In this document: positions 1 to 6,074 of the stretch, piece by piece
Layout: every line of letters begins with the position of its first letter
Position numbering within the stretch: the stretch's first letter is position 1
Assembly: GCA_025353985.1 (NCBI GenBank)
Contig: JANXNT010000121.1
Location: 1-11,544, forward strand
Direction: 5' to 3'
Source of the DNA: Limnoglobus sp.
GTDB taxonomy: Bacteria; Planctomycetota; Planctomycetia; Gemmatales; Gemmataceae
DNA: 11,544 nt
Position numbers and translations under genes: made by a program
Notes under the pieces: generated by a model
Database searches by the model: none
Told to the model about the DNA's origin: nothing
The model's input: the letters and a program-made list of their open reading frames with translations, nothing else

Positions 1-2846
1 AGATCTGGCTGAGCGACAACGACGACGATGGCAATCAGCAGACGCGGATTTGCCACGTGATGCCGGGCGGGAACTACGGCTACGGCCCACGCGGCCCCGG
101 CCAAACCCACTGGCACGAAGAGCAACCCGGCATCGTCCACAAGACATTGCGAACGGGCTTCGGCTCGCCGACCGGCATCTGCTTCTACGAAGGCACATTG
201 CTACCGAAACAGTATCAGGGCGACCTCATTCATTGCGATGCCGGCCCGCGCGAAGTCCGCTACTTCAAACGCAAGCCGAAGGGTGCGGGATACGAACTCG
301 AAAAGACCAACATGCTGACGAGCAGCGACACCTGGTTCCGCCCGAGCGATGCGTGCGTAGCCCCCGATGGCAGCGTGTTCGTCGCCGACTGGTACGACCC
401 CGGCGTCGGCGGCCACGGCATGGGCGACTGGACCCGCGGCCGCATCTACCGGCTCACGCCGACGGGGCACAAGGGGTATAAGGTGCCCGAGGTGAAACTG
501 GAGACAAAGGAGGGCATATTGGCGGCGCTGGGATCTTCGTGTCTCACTTCGCGACTGGCTGCACAAGCGAAGTTGCGGACGATACCGATGGCGGAGGCAG
601 TTGACGCTCTCGCCCAAGGGATGGGCCGAAGCCAGCCCATTGATCAGGTCCGAGCTGTCACCATGCTGTTTGATGTCCTGCTCGGCAATGGTGGTGAACG
701 ACTCGGTCTGCACAAGGAAATGTCGGAGCGACTAGCGTCCGCACAAGCCGAGTTCAACAAGAGTGTCGGCAAGACTAATCCAGGGGCCGCCCTCGGGGTT
801 CGCCTCGCTTTCGGGTTGGTAAACCAAGCGAACATCGCGAAAGCTGGAGAGCCGCTAAGTGTTCCCGCCGAGGCTCTCGATGAGATTGTCCGCCTGCACG
901 GACTGACTGTGCCGCGTGAACTCGCACTTGGGATTCGGCACACGCCCATCGATCAGGCAAAGCCTGTCTTCTACGCCCTCGCCAAGCTCTACGACGGCCA
1001 AGACATTTTCTACCGCGCCGCGCTCAACATTGCCTGCGGCACCGACCCCGTTCGGCGCGATGCGATCCTTGCGGACTTCGAGACGCACTTCCCCGAATGG
1101 AACGACAAGGTTGCGGACCTCGTTTGGGAACTGCGGCCGAAGAGCATGTTGCCGAAGCTCGAAAAACTGATGAGCGACAGCAAGGTCACCGCGATGCAGA
1201 AGGCGCGGATCGTCGACATTCTCGCATCGAGCGACGATGCCGCCGCCGCGAAGACGATGCTGAACTTGCTGAAGGGCGACCACCCCGCCGAAGTGAAGGC
1301 GAAGGCGATCGAGAACCTGCGGTTGTTCCTGCCGACGAAATGGAACGCGATCGCCAAGAGCGATGAACTCAAGGACAGCATCCGGGCGCTACTGGCCGAC
1401 GCCAAAACGAGCGGCACCGGACTGCAACTCGTGTCGGCGGCGAACTTCGTTTCCGCACTGCCCGATGTCATTCGCATCGCCGGTGACACGACGATGTCAG
1501 TCGATGTCCGCAGCGATGCGATTCGCACGCTCGGCAAGCTCAAAGACATCAAAGCGGTCGAGGCGATCTTCGCCATCGGCCACCCGGAGAATCCGCTTTC
1601 GCTCGTTTGCGTGCAAGCGTTGGGCGAACACCTGCCCGCCGGTGGCAAGGCATCGGCGGCTTGCGAAAAAGCGCTGGAGTACGTGCAAAAAGCGGTGAAT
1701 TCGCCGACGGCTACGCACGCACTGAAACTCGCGGCGGTGCAAACCCTTGCCGGTTCGCGAAGCGGCACGGGCTGGTTGTTGATGCAAGGCGAGAAGAACG
1801 CACTGCCGAAAGACCTCGTCGCCGACACGGGGCGACTGCTGCGGAACAGCCCGTTCGCGGGCGAACGCAGCAAGGCGATGATTCTCTTCCCCGCGCCCGG
1901 CAAGCTCGACCCGAAGAAACTGCCACCGCTGGCGGAACTCGCAAAACGCACCGGCAACGCGCAGAACGGCCACGCGATCATGGCCAAGAGCCTGACGAGC
2001 GAAGTCCAGTGCATGAAGTGCCACATGGTTCGCGGGCAGGGTGGCCAGATCGGCCCGGACCTGTCGATGATCGGCAAAAAGGGCAGCAAGGAAAACCTCT
2101 TCGAGAGCCTGTTGTACCCGTCGAAGGCAATCGCCGATCAGTACGTCAGTTGGAAGCTCGATAGCGAAGATGGCCAGTCGATCACGGGGTTGCTCGTCGG
2201 CGAAACCGAAACGACGCTGACGGTCCGCGACGCGAACGGCAAAGATTATCAATTCGCGGTGAAGGGCACCGAGCGTAAGAAATCGTTGCAATCGATCATG
2301 CCCGAAGGCCTCGTGGCCACGCTCACCGAAGACGAACTCGTCGATGTCGTCGAGTATTTAACGCAACTGCAAACGCCATCGTTCACGCCCGATTCGTGGA
2401 TGATCATGGGGCCGTTCGCATCGCCGGGCGGCAACGATGGCCTCGACAAAACGTACGGCCCCGAGCGTGCCTTCAACTTGGCCGCCAAGATCGACGGCAA
2501 ATCGTGGGCGCTCGTTCGCCCCGAATCGGGTGGCTACATCGACCTCGCGAAACTCCACGGCGACAAAGCGAATAACACGGTTTCGTTCGCATACAAGGCA
2601 ATCGAATCGCCCGAAGCCGCCGACGCCACCGTATTGATCGGCACCGACGACGGAGCCACGCTGTACCTCAACGGCAAGGAAATCTTCACCCACAAGGAAA
2701 CCCGTGCGGCCTCGCCGGAGCAAAACACCCTGAAGGTGAAACTGCAAAAAGGCAAGAACGAGATCCTGCTCAAGATCGCCAACGGCAGCAACCCGCACGG
2801 CTTCTACTTCACGATCCTCGGCGCACCCGACCTGAAGGGCAAGTAA
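1..2846 (+). CDS. PVC-type heme-binding CxxCH protein, 3' part of gene (5' end outside window)
   Basis: The reading frame is open from base 3, so the true start lies upstream. The first in-frame ATG at 57 is internal. The N-terminal part resembles the end of the membrane-bound dehydrogenase propeller domain (TIGR02604 type), with GDLIHCDAGPREVRYF and VAPDGSVFVADWYDPG. A long helical, HEAT-like region follows. Counting from the ATG at 57, a C-terminal cytochrome c domain (TIGR02603 type) has its heme motif CMKCH at residues 652-656, then GPDLSMIGKKG and SIMPEGL, whose Met is the likely axial ligand. After it, at about 779-925, comes a beta-rich domain (GTDDGATLYLNGKEIF, KGKNEILLKI) resembling PA14-like or sugar-binding sandwiches. 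Family members are exported and thought to act in periplasmic sugar or polysaccharide oxidation; the substrate here is unknown. The gene ends with TAA at 2844-2846, and no terminator is evident just after it. Confidence 0.93.
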   Translation, partial: IWLSDNDDDGNQQTRICHVMPGGNYGYGPRGPGQTHWHEEQPGIVHKTLRTGFGSPTGICFYEGTLLPKQYQGDLIHCDAGPREVRYFKRKPKGAGYELEKTNMLTSSDTWFRPSDACVAPDGSVFVADWYDPGVGGHGMGDWTRGRIYRLTPTGHKGYKVPEVKLETKEGILAALGSSCLTSRLAAQAKLRTIPMAEAVDALAQGMGRSQPIDQVRAVTMLFDVLLGNGGERLGLHKEMSERLASAQAEFNKSVGKTNPGAALGVRLAFGLVNQANIAKAGEPLSVPAEALDEIVRLHGLTVPRELALGIRHTPIDQAKPVFYALAKLYDGQDIFYRAALNIACGTDPVRRDAILADFETHFPEWNDKVADLVWELRPKSMLPKLEKLMSDSKVTAMQKARIVDILASSDDAAAAKTMLNLLKGDHPAEVKAKAIENLRLFLPTKWNAIAKSDELKDSIRALLADAKTSGTGLQLVSAANFVSALPDVIRIAGDTTMSVDVRSDAIRTLGKLKDIKAVEAIFAIGHPENPLSLVCVQALGEHLPAGGKASAACEKALEYVQKAVNSPTATHALKLAAVQTLAGSRSGTGWLLMQGEKNALPKDLVADTGRLLRNSPFAGERSKAMILFPAPGKLDPKKLPPLAELAKRTGNAQNGHAIMAKSLTSEVQCMKCHMVRGQGGQIGPDLSMIGKKGSKENLFESLLYPSKAIADQYVSWKLDSEDGQSITGLLVGETETTLTVRDANGKDYQFAVKGTERKKSLQSIMPEGLVATLTEDELVDVVEYLTQLQTPSFTPDSWMIMGPFASPGGNDGLDKTYGPERAFNLAAKIDGKSWALVRPESGGYIDLAKLHGDKANNTVSFAYKAIESPEAADATVLIGTDDGATLYLNGKEIFTHKETRAASPEQNTLKVKLQKGKNEILLKIANGSNPHGFYFTILGAPDLKGK

Positions 2847-2954
2847 GGCGAAATCCGGGTGTGTGCTACCTAACGATGCGCAATGTGCTTCCGATTTCCG
2901 GACTCGCGAAAGGGTTGTCAGCGGTTCCTCGGCTATTCGCAACAAGAACTTGAA

Positions 2955-2971
2955 TTGGCACGCCAAATGCA
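2955..2971 (+). promoter_or_regulatory. sigma-54 (RpoN) type -24/-12 promoter, copy 1
   Basis: TTGGCACGCCAAATGCA matches the sigma-54 consensus TGGCACG-N4-TTGCW at all seven -24 positions and four of five -12 positions. The invariant GG (2957-2958) and GC (2969-2970) are separated by exactly 10 bases, as the family requires. The predicted transcript start is near 2982, about 20 bases before the ATG at 3001. A near-identical copy lies at 3317-3333. The bound activator and its upstream site are not identified. Confidence 0.8.
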
Positions 2972-3000
2972 TATGTTCATTGTGAAAGCGAGGATCGAAC

Positions 3001-3207
3001 ATGATGACCGATTACCAGAACAGCACGGGATTACTCGAACTGCCACCAGAGCAAAACCGATACGATTGCGATGAAGAATACTTCCCTGATGATCGCATCG
3101 ACCTGCGGCCTTCAGAAGTGGTGCAATCGAAGCTGATTGGGATGTTGCCACGCGGTATGGCGATCCCCGTGAGCGTGTTTCATAACTGCCGCGACGTCCG
3201 CCGATGA
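3001..3207 (+). CDS. Small acidic protein of 68 residues, unknown function, under a sigma-54 promoter
   Basis: I do not recognise this protein. It has no hydrophobic segment or signal peptide and is probably cytoplasmic. The middle is acidic (DCDEEYFPDDRIDLRP, about residues 22-37), and the C-terminal third is less polar (LIGMLPRGMAIPVSVFHN) with a basic tail ending in RR. It is supported as a gene by context rather than homology. A canonical -24/-12 promoter lies 30 bases upstream, a GAGGA ribosome-binding site sits at 2990-2994 about 6 bases before the ATG, and a strong intrinsic terminator follows 36 bases after the stop. ATG at 3001 and ATG at 3004 are both possible starts; the Shine-Dalgarno spacing allows either. 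It is transcribed separately from the membrane operon downstream but shares its promoter type, so a related stress role is an inference. Confidence 0.68.
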   Translation: MMTDYQNSTGLLELPPEQNRYDCDEEYFPDDRIDLRPSEVVQSKLIGMLPRGMAIPVSVFHNCRDVRR

Positions 3208-3243
3208 TGTTCGTTCGCTCTCCACCAACAATGTAGAAAATTC

Positions 3244-3276
3244 AAACAGCCGATGCCCATGCATCGGCTGTTTTTT
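3244..3276 (+). terminator. Strong rho-independent terminator after the 68-residue gene
   Basis: The arms AAACAGCCGATGC (3244-3256) and GCATCGGCTGTTT (3261-3273) are perfectly complementary over 13 bases around the tetraloop CCAT, and the T run continues to 3276. This is a textbook intrinsic terminator in the plus direction. The matching A run before the stem is too short for efficient termination on the minus strand. Confidence 0.92.
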
Positions 3277-3277
3277 C

Positions 3278-3308
3278 ATTTGTGGATGGATGCAATCTAT
3301 ACACAAAT
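3278..3308. promoter_or_regulatory. Possible operator: inverted repeat just upstream of sigma-54 promoter 2
   Basis: ATTTGTG at 3278-3284 and CACAAAT at 3302-3308 form perfect 7-base arms with a 17-base spacer. The repeat lies directly between the terminator and the -24 element, ending 10 bases before its GG. Enhancer-binding protein sites usually lie further upstream, so this could instead be a repressor site or chance. No equivalent is visible before promoter 1. Confidence 0.25.
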
Positions 3309-3316
3309 CAAGCCGA

Positions 3317-3333
3317 TTGGCACGCGATCTGCA
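3317..3333 (+). promoter_or_regulatory. sigma-54 (RpoN) type -24/-12 promoter, copy 2
   Basis: TTGGCACGCGATCTGCA carries a perfect TGGCACG -24 block and a CTGCA -12 block. GG (3319-3320) and GC (3331-3332) are 10 bases apart. It is identical to copy 1 at 14 of 17 positions. The predicted start near 3344 leaves a leader of about 60 bases before the ATG at 3407. It lies inside the upstream extension of that reading frame, which argues that translation does not begin at 3290. Confidence 0.85.
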
Positions 3334-3406
3334 TTACACAATCTCAACTCAGACGCCACGCTCAACACCTGATCGTGCCACTGCAACTTCCACTTGGGGA
3401 CTCATC

Positions 3407-3577
3407 ATGCTCCGTTACGCTGTCATCTTTTTGGTCGTCGCTCTGATCGCGGCGATGCTCGGTTTCACCACCATCGTCGGGCCTGCGATGGAAGGGGCCA
3501 AGATTCTGTTCTTCGTGTTCCTGGTGCTGTTCGTGGTCAGCCTAATTATGGGCCGACGTACCCGCGACATCGCGTAA
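3407..3577 (+). CDS. DUF1328 (UPF0391) small membrane protein, YtjA-like
   Basis: This 56-residue protein matches the DUF1328/UPF0391 family, represented by E. coli YtjA. It has an MLRYAVIFLVVALIAAMLGF start, a second hydrophobic segment (KILFFVFLVLFVVSLIMG) and the family's GRR ending. Two membrane helices lie at about residues 4-24 and 30-49. The length is typical of the family. I chose ATG 3407 because the family begins at this Met, a GGGGA ribosome-binding site at 3396-3400 precedes it, and the ATG at 3290 lies upstream of the predicted transcript start. Family function is unknown; homologues are abundant inner-membrane proteins often linked to stress. It is the first gene of a three-gene set, 28 bases before the next. 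Confidence 0.9.
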   Translation: MLRYAVIFLVVALIAAMLGFTTIVGPAMEGAKILFFVFLVLFVVSLIMGRRTRDIA

Positions 3578-3605
3578 TTTTCGCACCATTCTGGAGGATG
3601 GAAAC

Positions 3606-4007
3606 ATGACACCGGTCGCCAATGAAACCACCGAACGACACTATGTGAAGCTGCTTGCCGATGTGGCGAGCGGGACGCAAGAACTCGTATCGGCCCATGC
3701 CGTGCAGATGGTCAACGAAGTCAAGGGCGAGGCGGATCGCGCCACCAACGTCGTCGGCATTATGTCCGCGGCAGGTACGCTGATGGCAATCGGTTTCGTG
3801 TTCATCATCTTCTCGATTGCCCAGCTACTCCAAGATCGCCTCGGCTTCACCGAAACCGCGGCACTCGCCATTACGGGATTTACGACCTTCGCGGTCGGTA
3901 TCGTGATGCTTGTGATCGCACGCCATCAGTTGATGCTGGTACGATGGCTACCGTCTAAATCCCTTCAATCGTTTCAGGAGAGCTTGTCATGGATCACACG
4001 AAGATAA
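3606..4007 (+). CDS. YqjE-like phage holin superfamily III membrane protein
   Basis: This 133-residue protein has the layout of the PF07332 family (putative holin-X, E. coli YqjE). A soluble amphipathic N-terminal region (about 1-45, containing HYVKLLADVASGTQELVSAH) is followed by two membrane helices at about 49-75 and 82-105 and a short basic tail. A clear GGAGG site at 3593-3597 lies 8 bases before the ATG. The 3' end overlaps the next gene by 19 bases, which suggests translational coupling. The holin name is historical: chromosomal members are not known to lyse cells, and in E. coli yqjE sits beside yqjD, as an analogous pair does here. The probable role is an inner-membrane protein of the envelope-stress type. 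The two-helix topology is clear, but the family assignment rests on pattern and context. Confidence 0.8.
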   Translation: MTPVANETTERHYVKLLADVASGTQELVSAHAVQMVNEVKGEADRATNVVGIMSAAGTLMAIGFVFIIFSIAQLLQDRLGFTETAALAITGFTTFAVGIVMLVIARHQLMLVRWLPSKSLQSFQESLSWITRR

Positions 4008-4528
4008 GCGAGAACGACCAGCGAATCCTCGCCGCGCGTCGATCGCTGACCGAACGATTTGCCGCACTCGAAGATCGCGTGACCGATACCGTCGATCAAG
4101 CGACTGGCACGGTCGATCACGCCACATCGGCGTTGCGGGGCACGGTGACCGATGCGACCCAGAGCGTACGAAGTTTGTTCAGCGGCCCGAGCGGCGGCGG
4201 GTTGGATTTGCGAAAGCAATTCGTCAATCACCCGTGGCAAGGGATGCTGCTCGCCGTGGGCGCAGGCATCGCAGGCCGAATGCTCACCCGCGTCACCACG
4301 GCACGCACTGCCATGGACACGACGGGAACGACTTCGATCAACCCGCTATCGGAAATCATCACGAGCGTTCGCCGCGAACTCGTCGATCTCGGCGAGAAGG
4401 CGATCAACGCCGCATCGAAGAAGCTACGCGAAAACATCGAAACCTTCGCATCGCTCCCCGCCGGCGAAATGCAAACGCAAGAACCCGCCGCAACCAACGG
4501 CTACTTCCACCGCAACGGCGGGAAGTAA
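3989..4528 (+). CDS. ElaB/YqjD-like (DUF883/DUF3618-type) membrane-associated protein
   Basis: This 179-residue protein begins with a charged helical region, followed by a repetitive amphipathic stretch at about 29-63 (TVDQATG, TVDHATS, TVTDATQ) resembling apolipoprotein- or LEA-like helices. The segment NHPWQGMLLAVGAGIAGRML (80-99) resembles the C-terminal membrane segment of ElaB/YqjD proteins, which in E. coli are inner-membrane ribosome-binding proteins of stationary phase. Unlike YqjD, about 80 residues follow the hydrophobic segment, including another helix (VRRELVDLGEKAINAASKKL), so it is not a simple orthologue. AGGAG at 3976-3980 lies 8 bases before the ATG. It is the last gene of the putative sigma-54 operon. 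The similarity is short, so the family name is tentative, and ribosome binding should not be assumed. Confidence 0.7.
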   Translation: MDHTKISENDQRILAARRSLTERFAALEDRVTDTVDQATGTVDHATSALRGTVTDATQSVRSLFSGPSGGGLDLRKQFVNHPWQGMLLAVGAGIAGRMLTRVTTARTAMDTTGTTSINPLSEIITSVRRELVDLGEKAINAASKKLRENIETFASLPAGEMQTQEPAATNGYFHRNGGK

Positions 4529-4545
4529 AGTGCAAGGCGATTCCC

Positions 4546-4703
4546 GTTAGCCCGACGCGCGAGCGAGGGAGGACAGTCAAACAGCTGCGATCGCGGGTCG
4601 TAGTGAGTCTTCGAAACACGACGGTTCGTAAACCCGGAAATGTTGGTTTTGCGTCGCGTCTCGCAGACTCGCCACGACTCCCTCGCTAGCGCTTCGGGCT
4701 AAC
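4546..4703. repeat. Imperfect inverted repeat, 25-base arms, between convergent genes
   Basis: The left arm at 4546-4570 begins GTTAGCCCGA and ends AGCGAGGGA. The right arm at 4679-4703 is its reverse complement with two mismatches. About 108 bases separate the arms. The element fills most of the gap between the plus-strand operon and the minus-strand gene ending at 4750, where it could act as a two-way terminator or be a small dispersed element. There is no T run, and no reading frame inside looks real. Confidence 0.75.
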
Positions 4704-4749
4704 AAAACGTATCCAATCACTCCGCGTGAAGTATAACAGGTCACCTGGG

Positions 4750-5097
4750 CTACTTGAGCGACTCGTGAATGGCCACATCGAACACCTGCCAACGGTGTAG
4801 GGCGGATGATCGCCGCAACCGCACCCTGACATTCTGCCGACTGTCTGGGGGCAGCCCGAAGAGCACTTCGACCTCGCATCCGCCGAACGAGTCGGGCTGG
4901 GTGATGTACAGACCCATGCTGCCGGCCTCTTGGACCTGGTGCCCCTCCGCGACAGCCCGCTGGCGGGCGACCTCGATGGCCTCCCACGGAGGCAGGTCGT
5001 TGAAAGTGACGAACGGCAACCAGAGGCACGAGCCGCATACCCCGGCGAACACAACCACCAAAAGGGCACGCCTGACGATCTTTCCGACGTTGCCCAC
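4750..5097 (-). CDS. Small membrane-anchored hypothetical protein
   Basis: I do not recognise this 115-residue protein. It starts with basic residues and a hydrophobic stretch (RRALLVVVFAGVCGSCLWLPF, about 9-29), which reads as a signal anchor or an uncleaved signal peptide. Cysteines at 21 and 24 do not form a good lipobox. The rest is a small soluble domain with mixed beta-type sequence (GLYITQPDSFGGCEVEVLFG, HRWQVFDVAIHESL), likely outside the membrane. The start is GTG at 5097, supported by GGAGGG seven bases upstream. No better ATG exists before the hydrophobic part. The SUKH gene lies 44 bases upstream on the same strand, so the two may form one transcript. A functional link with that gene is unproven. 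Confidence 0.72.
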   Translation of the reverse strand: MGNVGKIVRRALLVVVFAGVCGSCLWLPFVTFNDLPPWEAIEVARQRAVAEGHQVQEAGSMGLYITQPDSFGGCEVEVLFGLPPDSRQNVRVRLRRSSALHRWQVFDVAIHESLK

Positions 5098-5141
5098 CCC
5101 GAAACCCTCCGTCGCCGAACAAGTGTTATGTCTGCCTTTGC

Positions 5142-5777
5142 TTATTGGATCAGGCTCAATGTATCATCCAACCAGGATTGATACCACTGTAGGAACGATA
5201 CGCGAGATTTACCGGTCTGCGCAACTGGCTGCAATCCGGCACGATCGACTCGGACGTCGCACCAGACGTTCCCGGCTTCGGGGCCAGTGATGACTAACCA
5301 TTCGCGGTACGCACATCCGAGATGGCAGATCGGGACGGCCCCATTGACGTTGGTCGGGGACCAGTATTTCGCATCCCACAACTCGTATGCGGCTTCATAT
5401 TCAGCGATGTCGAATCCTTTCGCCAAGGACTCCAACGGCTCCTCGAACAGGTCATTCCATGGCTCGGAGTGTGGGAACGGCTCCGATAGATTCCCAATAA
5501 AACCGTCGCCCTCCTGCCACGGGCCATCGTCCATCTCACCGAGTTTGAACAGCCCGTAGGATGGTCCCGCTCCACCGTTGCCGACTTTCAGAAGGAAACC
5601 GCGATACTCGGCAGGGAGAGTGACGCGGTGAATCTGCTCGAACTCGCGTACCGCGTCCTCGGTTAGCGTCGGATGAAGTTGGAAGCCATGCGACTGACTA
5701 CCAAACATACCAAATGGTTGCGTAGAATCGCGGAGTTTGGTCAGAGCGTCGCGTATGCCTGCAAAAACCTCATCCAT
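5142..5777 (-). CDS. SMI1/KNR4 family (SUKH-1) protein
   Basis: This 211-residue protein has the hallmarks of bacterial SMI1/KNR4 proteins. LTEDAVREFEQIHRVTLPAEY (38-58) leads into RGFLLKVGNGGAGPSYGLF, a central region ends in VPICHLGCAYREWLVITG (148-165), then come GNVWCDVRVD and the terminal FLQWYQSWLDDTL. SUKH domains often serve as immunity proteins against secreted polymorphic toxins, though many lone copies have other or unknown roles. I chose ATG 5777 because GGAGGG lies seven bases upstream and the family starts near here. A GTG at 5924 would add 49 residues with a hydrophobic stretch, but it has no ribosome-binding site. No toxin gene is visible in the window. The downstream neighbour is a small membrane protein 44 bases away. 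Confidence 0.88.
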   Translation of the reverse strand: MDEVFAGIRDALTKLRDSTQPFGMFGSQSHGFQLHPTLTEDAVREFEQIHRVTLPAEYRGFLLKVGNGGAGPSYGLFKLGEMDDGPWQEGDGFIGNLSEPFPHSEPWNDLFEEPLESLAKGFDIAEYEAAYELWDAKYWSPTNVNGAVPICHLGCAYREWLVITGPEAGNVWCDVRVDRAGLQPVAQTGKSRVSFLQWYQSWLDDTLSLIQ

Positions 5778-5829
5778 TTCGTGACCCTCCGTTGCATAAC
5801 GATCATCCGCTGCCACTCGCTGGAACTCC

Positions 5830-5850
5830 CTACGGACGGTCGTCCGTGGG
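5830..5850. promoter_or_regulatory. Possible operator palindrome upstream of the SUKH gene
   Basis: ACGGACG (5832-5838) and CGTCCGT (5841-5847) form perfect 7-base arms around two central bases. A further CCC/GGG pairing continues outward if one T is bulged. It lies 55-70 bases upstream of the SUKH start, in a plausible promoter or leader region. No clear -35/-10 pair was identified, and the palindrome could also be a leader hairpin or chance. Confidence 0.3.
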
Positions 5851-6007
5851 CTTGGATTCTGGATCGCCAATACGAAAGCACACAGTAAAAAATCGCAGGC
5901 GAATCGACGCAAGTAGGAATTCACTGTATGCCGTAATGTGTCTCAAAATGATTTATAAAGGGCACGCGCAAAGTATCGTTCCACGCGCTATGTGGCATCA
6001 ACATACA

Positions 6008-6045
6008 CAGCCCGTGCACCGAGGTCATTTCGGGTGCATGGGCTG
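6008..6045 (-). terminator. Hairpin after the DUF1559 gene, probable terminator
   Basis: CAGCCCGTGCACC at 6008-6020 pairs with GGTGCATGGGCTG at 6033-6045, with one G-T type mismatch and a 12-base interior that can pair a little further. It sits about 30 bases downstream of the DUF1559 stop on the minus strand. The tract after it reads TGTATGTTGAT rather than a pure T run, so termination may be imperfect. Confidence 0.6.
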
Positions 6046-6074
6046 CGTTGGGATTATCGTAGAACTGGCGTGCG

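Noticed and set aside
1010..2089. Long minus-strand open frame opposite the heme-binding protein gene
   Set aside because: It is a shadow of GC-rich coding DNA. The plus frame has clear family motifs, and the minus frame is Ser/Ala/Arg-rich without any recognisable motif.
1497..2291. Second minus-strand frame within the same gene
   Set aside because: Low-complexity Arg-rich composition and full overlap with a well-supported gene.
2358..3002. Minus-strand frame covering the 3' end of the first gene and the first sigma-54 promoter
   Set aside because: No motif or ribosome-binding site, and it conflicts with strong plus-strand signals.
3290..3406. N-terminal extension of the DUF1328 protein to ATG 3290
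   Set aside because: It contains the sigma-54 promoter and precedes the predicted transcript start. The family begins at the Met encoded at 3407.
3606..4007. Prophage lysis gene, suggested by holin similarity
   Set aside because: No other phage genes are present, and chromosomal YqjE-type proteins share this family without being lysis proteins.
4577..5122. Alternative minus-strand frame of 181 codons around the small membrane-protein gene
   Set aside because: It reads through the inverted repeat and is rich in Gly and Arg. The 4750-5097 frame has a ribosome-binding site and a sensible membrane anchor.
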